From the NCBI GenBank assembly GCA_030562195.1, contig JAUJPP010000005.1:20013106-20077105 (forward strand): DNA of 64,000 bases. The letters are read 5' to 3'. Made by a program: the position numbers and the translations under genes. The stretch comes from Nipponacmea schrenckii. Its lineage: Eukaryota > Mollusca > Gastropoda > Lottiidae. Under the pieces are notes generated by a model. That model made no database searches. It was not told the DNA's origin and was given only the letters and a program-made list of their open reading frames with translations. Shown piece after piece: positions 30,501-43,048 of this stretch (the stretch's first letter is position 1; each line of letters opens with the position of its first letter).

Positions 30501-33500
30501 AACTGAATTGACTGGAATACTAAGAAAAAATGGCACATTCAGTACCCACATATAGCTGAGCTGACAGGAATACTGACAGTAGGTGGCTCACTCAGTACCC
30601 ATTATATTACTGAGTTGGCGGGAATATTGAGGAGAGATGACTCATTCAGTACCCGTATATAACTGAGTTGACGGGTATATTGAGGAAAGATGGCTCACTC
30701 AGTACCCAAATATAGCTGAGTTGACGGGAATACTGGGGAAAGAAAGCTCATGTAGTACCCATATATTGCTTAGTTGACAGGAATACTGAGGAAAGATGGC
30801 TCATTCAGTACCCATATGTAATTGAGTGGACGGGAATACTGAAGAGATGGCCCAATCAGTACCCATATATAACTGAATTGACTGGAATACTAAGAAAAAA
30901 TGGTACATTCCGTACCCACATATAGCTGAGTTGACGGGAATACTGACAGTAGGTGGCTCACTCAGTACCCATTATATAACTGAGTTGGCGGGAATATTGA
31001 GGAAAGATGACTCATTCAGTACCCGTATATAGCTGAGTTGACGGGTATATTGAGGAAAAATGGATTGTTCAGTAACCATATATAGCTGAGTTGACTGGGA
31101 TACTGAGGAAAGATTCCTCATTCAGTACCAATATATAACCGTATATAACTGAGTTGACGGGTATATTGAGGAAATATGGCTTATTAATTACTCACTGAAT
31201 ACTAGAGTAATGATGATTATTTAGTACCCATTCACAGGGTTGACTTGAATAATGAGGAATGATGATTGAAATGTAAATGAGAAAAGTCATGTAAAGTCTA
31301 ATCGAAGATCGATCTTATCAACATTGACACAGGATTATCAGCGATTAAAAGATTAGGGGTAATCTTAGGGCCAATATACCTGTTTACTTGTCTTATATAT
31401 CACTGCCAAAAACTACTTGGTTTATATGGTTATTTGATTTCATGTTTTGACTCTGAAAAGAAAGAATTCTTGGAGAATATAGCGTAAAATATATTGATTG
31501 TCATTGCGACATTCCTCCACCCACCAATAACCTCCCACCCCCACACTCACGTTATTCTTCTAACAATCCCGTCCTTCATTTTCTCTGATATGGAACATCT
31601 TTTAGAGAGCCCACATACCTGATAATGTTATTTCGATAGAAAGTGTTCATCCTAAATTCCCTTTTTTTTTCAGCTATCTTCATGTTTTTGGGATGTGTTA
31701 TTTTCCCCAATGGATGGGATAATGATACCATAACTTCAATATGTGGTAACAACAACCGAAGTTACGACATGGGTTACTGTGGGATCAGATGGGCGTATAT
31801 CTTAGCTATAGTCCTCATATTCGACGCCGCCATTTTGGCTACTTTAGCTTTCGTCTTAGCAGCCAAACAAGCTAAACTATTACCAGAAGTGTACAAAAAG
31901 TTAGAGAAATGTAAGTATGAATTTGAAGTATCGTAGGGGCAAAGGTCGGATATTTCGGTTTTATTCTCGTTTACATTATTACATTTAGCTCTGGAGTATT
32001 TTGCACTCTAAAGACATTCTGCGCAATTATAAATCTATTTTGGAAAAAAAAGTTTCATCCAATAGAATTAACATTTGGTCCCCAAATACTGGTTTTCTTA
32101 GGTTAAGAAAACTTTTACGTCACTGTGTCAAAATTCGATATGCAAATCTGAACACGATGATAAGAGGAATAATGTCAGATCTACATAAAATAAAGTTTTC
32201 TATAATTGCCCAAAATTATTCAGTCCGACAAATTTGACCCTACCTGCTCCTGTGGCGTGATGTCGTATATCACGTCCGAGGAACGAGTGGACTCAGATTT
32301 GTCGGTCTACAAATCATAGTGCTTTGAAAATGTCTCACAACATTCCAATGTTATTTTTACAGCTGAAAAATAAAGCGTAGGTATATCATTAGCGACATTT
32401 TAGCCCTTTACATCTACATCAAGACCTATTCTATTTCTATTAACCCTCTCCTAACCAAATTTAGTCCATATAAGATATTTTTTATTAGTTCTATTTCTCT
32501 TACTCATAAAGCTACCATTGTTTTTTATAATCCTTTTATTATCATGTTCTTTTATTCAAAAATTAAAAACTATATCGAATTATTTCAAAATGTTAGAGAA
32601 AGTATACTCCATAGACTCGCTATACCTGTTTTTGAAGTATGAACAATTATTTTATACAATGCATAAGCTAATGGTCTATTAATTTTTTTTTTTTTTTTTT
32701 TTTTTTAATTACAATCTTTCTTTAGAACATGATAGCTTTAATTAAATTTATTCCATAATATTTCTATTTATTTTAAATCTTTTAATTTCTTCATTCAATG
32801 CTTTTAATTTAATTCTTATTTAATCCTCTATATGTGAATCTTAACCAAAAATTAACCCGGAAAATAACTCTTTGTCTCTTCCTGCAAACATCATTCCCAA
32901 AAATATTGCTTAATTCGATGGGGAATATTGTATGTTGTTGTATTTTGTTATTGGGCTTAAGATATGAACCTTCTTTTCTGTGATTTGTTTTCTTACATAT
33001 CAAATATACTTTAAAAAATGATTTGAAGTTAAACTCCGTTTCAAAAGTTTCGAAGAAAAAGTATCGTATTCGAATATTCAAACAAATTTGTGAATCGAAC
33101 GTGACGATTTGAATAGTGAAAGTTTCAAATGGGTCAAAAAATTGAAACGATGTTACTGTTTAGAAATCACCAGTAAAAAAGAATAGCTCAAGAATTTTGG
33201 GAGAAGAACGTTCACATTAAGGTGTTGTCAAATCTTTAAAGGTCAAAGGTTAAATTGATTCATTCCGAAGTGTATGTGAAAATTAGAGGTAAATACGTTG
33301 CTATGGTAATGTTTTGGTGTCTCTATGTCGTATAGGGCACAGGTATAGCGCCTTGGTACAATTTCTTTCGTCATTTTTTTTTACATTTTTTCATTTTTAT
33401 GAACAAGCTATAATTGACTCTTGAAATTAACGAATTTTTGTTGAAACTTGCCATTTGGTACAAACTTAGTGGTAATATTACTTAACTTCAATTGAAAGAG

Positions 33501-34820
33501 AGTCTAAGAAGTCAAACAGTACACGAATCGAAATGTCGTCTTCAATAAGTTAAAATGAAACTCCACCAATCGTGACCTTTGACCACAGTCTTCATTTTTT
33601 TAAGACCAACTGTCAAAAGATTAGTCCACGTTAACAACGGTCTGTAAGATTGTCGTTACTAGTAGTCGATGGTTCACGTGCCTCATACAAGCTGTTGACA
33701 CCGACCTTACGTCCAGTTGACAAAACGTTGGAGATGTGTTACGTTTATTAAAAATCATGATAGACTACTGTGACTAGGATGTTATAATATGGGAAAGTTG
33801 AGCTCGAGATTACGTATTAGGCTAATGATTTGAGTTAGGTGCCTTACACATTCGACTTTGAGTCTAACTGACAAACCCTTACGATGGTACGTTACAACTC
33901 AAGACGTCATATAATTATTTGCAAAATGTGCGAATATTATGTTATTGACTCACTGAGAATGAGGTTTTCAACAAGGTGGCACTATTTTATCGTAGAAAGA
34001 AAGAAAAAGAAACCGATAGGGTTTCGGGTTTTCAATCTGAAATTGCGTTAAATAGAGCAGAACTTAGCTCTGTTAGCTGGAAAGAAACTAATTAGACCTT
34101 AAGTAATATAGAAAAGGGAGTGGGGGGGGGGCAGGACAGGGGAGAACAGGGGGGGTTCACTGCGACTGTCTTTTCAGTACCATATAAGCCTAAGTGTATA
34201 ATCACATAAAAAAACAGTCTATATGAGTCTAATGTTGATGGTAGTCTCAGAGAAAACACACGTCATGTCATAATTTTGGTGGTTAAAAGTTGGATGTGTA
34301 ACAAACTTGACAAAGGTAGAAGTTGACTTTAGAAGGGTTGACCATATTTACTGCTAGTGGATTGTAAACAATCTAGGTAATCTGTTCTGATCATCAAGTC
34401 AAACACCTTCAGTTAGTTTAATATCTCTTTCTAAACACCACTTTTACCACATAATGTTAGACAGGTTTCAACAGTACACTCGGAGAATTTACAATATTGA
34501 ACTGGAAAATCTGATTTATTAGTAAATGTAGATTAGTTAATCAAATTTCTAGGCATCTATGACTTACGACTGTCTTTCTGTACTTCTTAGAGCTAGGTTT
34601 GATTTTTGCTGGATTCTAGTTTGTTGTCTTGATTTTAACCACTTCTGACCCCTACCTAATAATGTTTATTTTCTATTTTCCAGCCGAGTTCAATGGATAC
34701 GCAAGTGATACAATGTCTAAAAGATCGGGGCTACAAGCTTTATCCGATGACCGTTATTCCGAATACTCTCACCGTTCAGAAAAATCAAAACGATCAATCC
34801 ATTCCAGTCGTATGGCGTAA
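27566..34820 (+). CDS. LHFPL tetraspan protein, LHFPL3/4-like
   Basis: Three exons (27566-27974, 31674-31910, 34684-34820) encode 260 residues. The first holds a short cytosolic head with HTNYVRNSRAICVLWGIFTV, the family's most conserved stretch, TM1, the extracellular loop (FIQPQWIGD, then a GLYRYC motif) and TM2 to the start of TM3. The second continues with GCVIFPNGWDND, a cysteine-bearing loop, then RWAYILAIVLIFDA and TM4. The third is a hydrophilic tail rich in Ser, Arg and Lys (SEYSHRSEKSKRS) ending SRMA. This claudin-like family includes LHFPL5 of the hair-cell channel complex and LHFPL4, a GABA-A receptor partner; the vertebrate orthologue here is closest to LHFPL3/4, though orthology is inferred. 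It lies 579 bases downstream of APMAP on the same strand. An AATAAA at 35549-35554 is a possible polyadenylation signal. Confidence 0.92.
28243..28395 (-). mobile_element. SINE fragment, antisense
   Basis: 'aaataaatggagttttacgtcctatttttctgcacctta' then 'gtgcaatgagggaaattttgtcagga' and 'gcgatttccaaatgtcgag' match the SINE 3' half with an internal deletion. It is in LHFPL intron 1. A C-run at about 28099-28109 lies just before it. Confidence 0.75.
28396..30299. other. LHFPL intron 1, AT-rich, mostly featureless
   Basis: It contains a poly(A) run at about 29110-29133 and about three diverged copies of a roughly 115-bp unit between 29690 and 29950 ('cgtaagtggttaagtatatcg..gtggtatca'). No exon, RNA gene or clear mobile element was recognised. 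Confidence 0.5.
30300..31185 (+). repeat. 54-bp tandem array, about 16 copies
   Basis: The unit is near 'ggaatactgaggaaagatggctcattcagtacccatatataactgagttgac'. Spacing is 54 bases, a multiple of three, so short reading frames with repeated peptide run through parts of it. It lies wholly inside LHFPL intron 1, with no splice sites tied to it. Confidence 0.9.
31911..34683. other. LHFPL intron 2
   Basis: It contains a (T)27 run near 32680-32706. A stretch at 31990-32310 has two overlapping open frames suggestive of a decayed coding element (second frame has DPTCSCG), but no family was recognised. A G-rich stretch is at about 34121-34155. The rest is AT-rich with nothing recognisable. Confidence 0.4.
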
Positions 34821-35072
34821 TGATTTTTTTTACTGTCTCCCCTCCATAATGTTTAGTAGTGTTGCCTTCCTTAACATCCTGATTAAAATACAAAAACGGT
34901 TGATCAGATATTGACACTTTTCGCCCTCCATAATACTTATTGAAGAATTATTACATTTATATCGGCCCCCTAACAATCTGATTTAAATCCACTGTAAAAC
35001 TTTTGATTCGTTATTATTTAAGTGAGTTAAAGATATTAATACACGTGCATAAACGATTTGATAAACATAAAA

Positions 35073-35170
35073 GGAGCAGTCCATTGTATATTGAGGTAGT
35101 TTAAGTAGTAAAGACCATTTGCACGGCTTATTATATAGTTTCTATTACTATTTATCCTACCTCGAAACAA
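35073..35170 (+). repeat. Hairpin-forming dispersed element, LHFPL 3' flank copy
   Basis: Arm GAGGTAGTTTAAGTAGTAA (35093-35111) pairs with TTACTATTTATCCTACCTC (35145-35163): 16 Watson-Crick pairs, one G-U and two mismatches, around a 33-base loop. The lead-in 'cagtccatt' and 5' arm are shared with 10590-10660, 50808-50892 and 50930-50975. It probably lies in the LHFPL 3' UTR. Confidence 0.6.
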
Positions 35171-35769
35171 AAATTGTCACTAGATGTGTATAAAAAGGCT
35201 CACTCTAGAATGAGTGAGGTAACCAACAGAAAATATACGAAACAAAATATCCTGTTGTAAAATTACTTCCATGATTACAAAGAAAACGAACTTTGAAATA
35301 ACTTCCTTAATTTTGTCCAGTAAATGAATGAAATACAGTTCAAGATATTTTGTTTCATTTATATTATGTGGAATAACTAACTCAATCTGATTAAAATACG
35401 TCTCTAGATATTCGTTTCGTTATTTCCGAGTTAACTCACGCATTCTGTGCATTGAATACTATGTACAGAAAAACTTGTCTTGCTGTACAATATATTTTAA
35501 ATAGACTGAAATTTTAACCATTCCTTTGTGTAGTTATTAATATTTTGTAATAAATTGTATATATATATTGTATGTAAATTGTTTATATCAGATGTTAGCA
35601 AAGATTACAATATTAAACTTTATATTTTGATTAATTTCGAGTGATATTCTCAGGCAATTGGGTAGCGCATTCTCCAACGACCCATTCTCACTCACTGAAG
35701 TTGATCAAAGAGCAATGTTATCCGAACCTGTTTACTCTAGGTAAACCAATTCACATACGCCCACTCCAA

Positions 35770-36595
35770 CCCATTAATATTACTGTACACATCTCGGATC
35801 TCTTACCCCACCAACCCTCTGATATTACTGTACCAATCCCACATCTTTCTTAGTCCCGCCCCCTGATATTACTGTACCAATCTCGGATCTCTTACCCACC
35901 CCACCCACTAATATAACTGTACCCATCCCACATCTTTTCCACACCCACCCTCTGATATTACTGTACCGATCCCACATCTTTCTTACTCCCACCCTCTAAT
36001 ATTTCTGTACCCATCTCAAATCTATTCTCAACCCCACCCTCTGGTATAACTGTACCCATCTCACATGTATTCCCCATCCCACCCTCTGATATAACTGTAC
36101 CCATCCCACATCTATTACCCACTCCACCCTAAAATATTACTCTTCCAAATCCATATCTCTTCCTAACTCCATCCTATAATATAACTGTACCCAACCCATA
36201 TCTCTTTCCCCCATATCCTCTGATATTAGTGTACCCATTCCACATCTCTTCTACACCCAACCCATTGATATTTCTGTAATCATCCCACATCCCTTCCCGA
36301 TCCTACCCTCTGACATTACTGTACCCATCCCACATCTCTTCCCCATCCAACCCCTCTTATATTAATGTAGGCCTACCCATCTCACACCTCCCTTACCTTC
36401 TGATATTAGTTAGTGTACCCATTCCATATCTCTTCCCCACCCATCCTTTGACATTTCTGTACCCATCCCACCCCCCCCCCCCCCATATCCTCTGATATCA
36501 CTGTACCTATTCCAATGATCTTTCCCACCCCATCCTCTGATATTACTGTACCCATTCCACATCTCTTCTCCACCCCATCCTCTGAAAGTAATTAA
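35770..36595 (+). repeat. C-rich tandem array, unit about 45 bp
   Basis: 'accctctgatattactgtacccatcccacatctcttcccc' repeats about 18 times with heavy variation in unit length (41-58 bp). One strand is strongly C-rich. It lies downstream of the LHFPL gene and is non-coding. Confidence 0.85.
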
Positions 36596-36599
36596 ATAC

Positions 36600-37790
36600 T
36601 GTAGAGAGGATGGTGAATGTGAGCGAGTGAAGTCTGTTTACTCTAGGTTTACCAATTCACCCCGTGGTATAATTGAAGTAAATAAAACCACGTTTCCTGA
36701 ATTCTAACTAAATGTTTTCTATTATTAGGTTTCAGTTTACTTTAAATTATATGGGGTGGGGGGCATTTGAATCGCACGCATGAGGGCGAGGACAGTGGTG
36801 TTAAGCTTGAGGACTGGGGCAAAAACTTAAAAAGGTTGTTCATAGCACCAAAAAAGGCATTGAAAAATTGTGAATTAAAAACTAGGAATAGAGTTAACAA
36901 GTTTCGGACTTCAGCTATATTTCTTAGGGGAGTCCATGTTATTTCATCAAAATATGTGTGTAGGCCCTAGGCGTTTTTCAACCTCATTTTTTAATTGTAT
37001 GGACTAGTGGGAAGAAACTGCTGTTTTCACATTCACTGACTACAATATTGACGAGGTACAAAAAGTTAGCATTCTAGTTTTCATCCCTTAAACCAATTTA
37101 AGTCTACGAGGTTTGGATATTGAATTATCGATCGGTAAAAAGGGGGTGTGGGGGCAATTACCAAAGAGAATCATACAGCGAAAGGTCTCTCACTCCGAAA
37201 TATCTAGGCATGTTACGAATTATGGACAACGACATACAGTGTCCAATAGATAGAATTTAGACAAGGGACCAGCCTACTGTCATTCCATATAAGTTTGTGG
37301 AGGTCACAGTCGCTGGTGCATCGGTCTGTTAGACTGTCTTTAAAAAAATAAAAGGTAAATGAGTGGTACATGGGTGGTTTTAATCAATTCGACTTGTTTT
37401 AACATTCACGTCCTTACAGAAGGACTAATCCTGTAATAAGTCTACCCTTAGTCAGTAAACAAATCATTAGGAATGAGTCATTTATTTAGATTCCTAGAAA
37501 TGACATAAATGTCAATGACTAGCTTTTTATAAATGATTAAAACCTGCCCAGCCCACTTCACTCAAAGGGAAATTATCCAGTTTATTAAAAGCGGTGCCTA
37601 TTGCGCATGCTCGAAGAAGACTTGATTTTCAAGACGTAATTAACCAATGGCAAATTCTTTGCTGCTCAAAGATAATTGCCATGTAGAGAAATTTCTAGAA
37701 AATACCTAAACGTTAAACTGAAGGAGTAGGTCCCCTTGGACTTAAAGGGGTTGGGGGCCCCTCCCCTGGGTATATGGTTTTGAGTTAAAT
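36600..37790. other. Intergenic, nothing recognised
   Basis: AT-rich sequence between the C-rich array and the SINE at about 37795. No exon, RNA gene or repeat family was identified. Confidence 0.4.
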
Positions 37791-37794
37791 ATAT

Positions 37795-38060
37795 AATGGA
37801 CCCGCAGCAGCTCAATGAGATCTCTGAACTGATTCAGGGTTCAATCTCAGCAAAAGAGATGAACATTCCGATTTTACTAGGTTTTCAGATGCAACAATAA
37901 TGTTATTATTTAACTTTTTTTTTGTCACAATAAACAAAGGGTGTGCACAATAAAGATCCCTAGACAGTAAGAAATGTAAAAAAAAGTAGTTATATGCCCC
38001 TATAATGCCAAAATTTCCCTCCTTGCAAGCTGCATGGTTTCCCTTTTTTATTACCCCATA
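37795..38060 (+). mobile_element. Old SINE copy, sense
   Basis: The degenerate tRNA-like head 'cagcagctcaatgagat..gattcagggttcaatctcagc' retains a box B-like GGTTCAATCTC. It is followed by 'aataaagatccctagacagtaagaaatg', 'gccaaaatttccctccttgcaagctgcat', matching SINE middle and 3' modules. Confidence 0.6.
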
Positions 38061-40186
38061 AGAAAATCTCCAATGGTTTCATTTCATATATAATGCTCTC
38101 CTGCATGTTATTCTGGTGATTGTGGGTCCCTTTAGGGTCTATCATCCACCAAGTGAAAATGATAGGGAAGTTACATGGATGAATATCCCAAAGAAATCCT
38201 AGCCAGGAAGAACACAGCAAAAGTAGTCTATAACATTTAATTGATATATACCTAATCATGTGTATACATAATATATATATATATATACGTATCTACATAA
38301 GATGCAATAAAAACACAGACCTAAAATATGAGATAGGGATAAAAAAAAAAAGAATAAACTCCACAAGGTGTGTATAAATTGAACGACTTAGACGTCACAT
38401 TACCTCCTGAAAAGAAGTAACATTCTGCAGTAAGCTCAATATTGGAACAGACCCGTAGCTATAGGGGGGCAAGGACGACAAAGCCTCCCTCCAGGAAAAA
38501 AATTGCCCCGATTGGACAACTGGTGCGAATCATTAACCCATTCATATCTGGCCACAGGTCTGTATTGGAGAGATTTTTTGGGGAAGATGGAACACAACCA
38601 ATAAAAGGTAAAAATGTCTACCAACAATAGTAGTTGTAGTTCTAAAATTTAAAAAATCAAATTATGTTAAAATCATATAATAATAGTAGCAAATTCAACT
38701 TGATGTCCTCAAAAAAATTCAGCTTACTTTTAGATTCTTACCCAGTCTGTTTTACCTTTCAAAACCCTGAGGCCATAGTCTTATAAACTTTACTCGAATT
38801 GATTTCAGTGTTACATTGATCTGATTAATCAATTGATTTAAAATTTTATAATCCAACTAGATGATTATTGAAATTGTTAAAATCTGGACTCTTTAATCTA
38901 AGTTTTCAAGAATAAGGCCTAAGATAGAGCAAGTCTGTAGATGTTGATCTAAGTAGATCAAAATGTACTAATGACTGGGTTAAGATTGGACATGCCTTAA
39001 CATGTATTTTATATTTCTAGTAGAAGAGTTGTGTTGAGTGTTCACTCAAGTGAGAAAGTATGCAAACATCACTCTAGTGTGCCAACTAGGTCATTTCTGA
39101 TGGAAGCTAGAAATACATGTACAAATTTAACACAAAGTAAAACAATGGATAGCAAAGTTAGACAAAAAACATTAAAGATATATAAAAAAATTAACAAAAA
39201 ATTCAAAAAGTTAACCCTGCAACTCTGGAATTGGCATAAAAAATTAATTCATTTAGCCAAATGCCATAAATTTTAATTAGGCACTACCTAACCCTTCCTC
39301 AAAATTTTTTCTAATCTGGCATCAGCATGCTAATATTAAATCCAATATCCATTTTTATGAAGAATTCAGGTAAATGATATAAGGTTTTAAAAGTCTTATC
39401 AATGACCTATAGTCCCCTTCCAAAGTAAAGAGTATCAGAGCAGATGTACTTAAAGCCAATTACATCATATCAACCACCTTGAGCCAACAATCATCAATGA
39501 CATAAAGGATATCAATTTAGCCTAACGAACCAGTCACTAATTACTTTTGTCTAATTTAAACCAGAGCTTGATCTCAAATTAAAATCAACTGGGAGAATGA
39601 ACAGTTCTAAATCTCCATTCATAGACAGAGAATGCTTACTGTTTCGATAATATCCAATATAGCTACTGAATGATCCAGGGTGGCTATTGGACTCATTTCA
39701 TGTCTACCTCATTGATTTTGTCATCTTGAGTGATCCAGGATGGCTGTTGTACTTTTCTATGTCATTTCTATCATATTGTTTATGATGAGTTCAGGACTTA
39801 ATGTGACTTATTGCAATTTGGCTTCACAGATCTCATTTCCCCCTCATTAATTATATAAAACATCAGCATTCCAATATTCAATCTAATTAAGAAAAAAATA
39901 TAAATTTTCCATGACAAAAGTATGATTGATCTACAAAATTTTAATCATAGAACCTGAAAATTCGTCATAGAGACATTAAAAAGTTTGATAATGACAAAAA
40001 GATCTTAGATAAAAAAAAAATATATCACACAAAATAATCAGCAATAAGTTGCAAAACAAAACAAGAATAGCCTTCAGATATTGATTGCGAAAAGTTTAAT
40101 ATTAGCATTTGACAAAGATTGAATATTCAGATAGTAATGACTTAAACGGAGATATACAACATACTGTAACCTTTAAAATTCAAATT
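38061..40186. other. Intergenic, nothing recognised
   Basis: Contains an (AT)n run near 38272-38286. Two roughly 70-base similar segments near 39675 and 39729 share 'tgatccagg(g/a)tggct(a/g)ttg'. No gene was recognised. Confidence 0.4.
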
Positions 40187-40192
40187 TTTATT
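40187..40192 (-). terminator. Possible polyadenylation signal of the 14-3-3 gene
   Basis: AATAAA on the minus strand, about 730 bases past the 14-3-3 stop codon. No nearer canonical signal was noticed. The assignment is inference. Confidence 0.25.
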
Positions 40193-40921
40193 CCAATGTT
40201 TGAATAATAGCCAGCTATGTTTAAGTTAACAAAACAGATTTTCAAATCTTACATTTTGCCTAGTCTAGATCAGCTTGTGGGGTTTTACATTCTACTTAAA
40301 ATTTATAGAATGGAGTGTTACATTCAACATCATTCAAATATAAATCAAACCAAATTTATGGAGTTTTACATCTCCCATGTTTTTTCTATGGAAATCAAAC
40401 AAGTAATCAAATATCAGTTAATACTAATTCAAACAATCCTTAAGGAAATTACAATGTAGGATTATTCATCAAGCAAAAAGTCACACATTTAAAAAATAAA
40501 CTGTCCCAAACGTTTTCCAACAGTAGATGGAAAAGTGGATGTATGGATCCAATAAACAATTAAGGGGAGTCAAAAAGATGACTGACAAATTGCATGTCTG
40601 CATTAGGCATAGAAAGATAAATTGTGTATGAAAACCTACACATGGAAATTACGCAGCAATAAGGTGAGGCTGAGATCTTAATCTTTAGAAAGAACACATA
40701 AAAACTAACGATACACAAGGACATAAAAAGCAGTCTACAATAAAAAATTAAATAGGTTTCCAGAATTCTTCGTACCAAAAGCACAATGATTGACAAATCA
40801 ACAAGACCACACTTGAGGTACCCTATAAATGTACGTTGAAATGGACAGGAACATCGAAAAGCTTGGTTAAAAACTTGTCAATGTTTTAGCATCAAATGTC
40901 ATTAAAATAAAAAGCTGGGAA

Positions 40922-41674
40922 TTAATCTTGTTCAGGGTCCTGATCATTATATCCACCATCGGCATCCGAGGTCCACAACGTAAGGTTATCGCGGAGAAGC
41001 TGCATAATCAATGTACTGTCTTTATAATCATCCTTATTAAGATTATCGAGTTCAGCAATGGCAGAATCGAACGCCTCCTTAGCCAATGAACACGCCTTAT
41101 CAGGAGATTGGAGAATTTCATAATAAAACACGGAGTAGTTGAGAGCTAAACCAAGGCGATTAGGGTGCGTAGGTACCATATTTTCCTTTGCGCATTGGTA
41201 TGCGTCATTGTAGGCATCTTTTGCCTTCTCCGATGCCTGTTTCTTCGATTCCTCTTCAGCAAATTCAGCAATGTATCGGTAGTAATCTCCCTTCATTTTC
41301 AAATAAAATACCTTGGCATCGAAATCGGTACCATCTAAATTAGGAATTAGTTCCTTGTCTAGTAAATCTAGAACTTCTTTGCATGTTTTGTCCAACTCCT
41401 CTTCAACGGTTTTACGGAATTCTGTTGCAATTTTTTTACGGCTGTCAGTCTCGGCTTTGTTCTCAATCATGCATATCACTCTCCAAGATGATCTTCGAGC
41501 TCCTACGACATTCTTGTAAGCAACAGATAACAAATTTCTTCGATCATTTGACAGTTGACCCTCTGCAACGGCGACTTTCTTCATAAATTTGGCCATGTCG
41601 TCATACCTTTCGGCTTGTTCAGCTAATTTAGCTCTTTGAACAGCATCTTCGGTTTCTTTAGATTTGTCTGGCAT
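40922..41674 (-). CDS. 14-3-3 protein, zeta-like
   Basis: A single uninterrupted frame of 250 codons plus stop gives a full-length 14-3-3 protein. 14-3-3 dimers bind phosphoserine/threonine peptides and modulate many signalling proteins in the cytosol. Key residues are present: Lys in [13 protein letters not shown], the Arg pair in GARRSSWR, and Arg-Tyr in [12 protein letters not shown]. The C-terminal groove helix has [19 protein letters not shown], then an acidic tail (ending DQDPEQD). YDDMA and [11 protein letters not shown] point to the zeta rather than the epsilon branch. It is somewhat diverged: CMIENK replaces the usual SSIEQK, and the N-terminus [14 protein letters not shown] is unusual. 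No intron interrupts the coding region. No frame damage is seen, so a functional gene is likely; a retrocopy origin is possible. It is divergent to the caspase gene, 1.37 kb apart. Confidence 0.97.
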   Translation of the reverse strand: MPDKSKETEDAVQRAKLAEQAERYDDMAKFMKKVAVAEGQLSNDRRNLLSVAYKNVVGARRSSWRVICMIENKAETDSRKKIATEFRKTVEEELDKTCKEVLDLLDKELIPNLDGTDFDAKVFYLKMKGDYYRYIAEFAEEESKKQASEKAKDAYNDAYQCAKENMVPTHPNRLGLALNYSVFYYEILQSPDKACSLAKEAFDSAIAELDNLNKDDYKDSTLIMQLLRDNLTLWTSDADGGYNDQDPEQD

Positions 41675-43048
41675 CTTGGTATATTAAAACTTGAAAAGAC
41701 TAAACGAATAAATGGTAAAAATTGAGGTAAAAGTGACTTAAATGTATATGATATACCGTTTCCACAACAAAATGGCGTCTTTCTCTGCGGCTGATTTATT
41801 GAAGACGTTGTTATCCAGACTGAAAATAACCCTGGGCGTATTCTTTTCTTTTCACAACTTACAGCTGCCTAGAGATCCGTTGTCATAAAATTTATTGTTT
41901 AAACTTTGAACCCATTAGAACAAAATCAGAAAAATAACTTTTATCTAAACCAATATACAAATTTGATAATTAATTAAATTTTAACTGGTATTCAATCAAT
42001 CTACTCTATCTGATATTATGTGATTAAATACGAGCACCTGTTAGATCAAAGCTGCAAGAATTACGGAAGAAAGATCAGAATAATTTAAATCTAAGTCTTA
42101 AGATACGTATGCATATGAAACATCTAATCCTATAGCATATCCCAAGGGGGGTAGGCCTATGAGCCATGCCCCCTTCCTATCAAGCCGTCCGATATTATTC
42201 GTTATTCGTTGGTTTCTGTGGACACCAGACCTCAGGTTTCAGGCCATGCCTCGGAAAGACACCTCTCATATTTTGCCCCCTCCCCTCAGGCATTTTCAGA
42301 TCCGACCCTTATATCCATCTCTATAGTATTTACCACTGGTAGATGAATGAGCAACGGATTTCATGCTGACATCATCTTCCTGCATTCTCGATTACAAAGA
42401 CTGATTATTTTACTGTGATTGATTGGTTGATAATCGAGACTAAATCAATAGCGGGAATATAGGATGAAACTGAAGAAGCATAACAAAAAGCTTTAAAACA
42501 GGTTTTGATTGTGGATGCAATAATGATGATTTCGTAAGTGTCAATTTATATTAACCATCAGCAGAACTGAATATCCCAAATATTGCTGGATACCGTTGAA
42601 AAATAATCTTGACCCATTAAAATTTAGGGATCTTTTAAAGGGACGCAACCGAGTGCAGAATAAGGCAAGGGTCAATTTAAAGCTCTCGCAGTTTCTATGT
42701 CCTAAATATTACTAAGCCATTTGCTAGTCAAAATATTTCCTGAAAAAAGTTATATACCCCTCTTTCAACTGTCTGTATCCAATTAAAAAATTAAAATCAG
42801 ATGTTTAGTTAGTTTCCTTTCAATTCAATCAATTATTTGCAACTTCATACTAATTGCCTATAGGCCTATACTTAATTATGTGTATTATCATTTAACCTTA
42901 TTCGGTGACCTGATATAAAACAGGTTGTTATTGTGTAATACTTATAAGACCCATCTATACCTAAATTTATTATAGATTTTAAATAAATTCATTTCAGGAA
43001 TTCCAAATAAACAATTTTAAGTACCGGTTCATGATATAAAGACTAATT
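41675..43048. other. Intergenic region between divergent 14-3-3 and caspase genes
   Basis: Holds the upstream regions of both genes. The first 220 bases above the 14-3-3 start include GC-richer sequence near 41770-41840, perhaps a promoter. No TATA box, exon or repeat family was recognised. Confidence 0.35.

Noticed and set aside
30370..30555. Open frame with repeated peptide in the 54-bp array
   Set aside because: The period is a multiple of three, so frames stay open by chance. It lies in an LHFPL intron and only part of the array is open.
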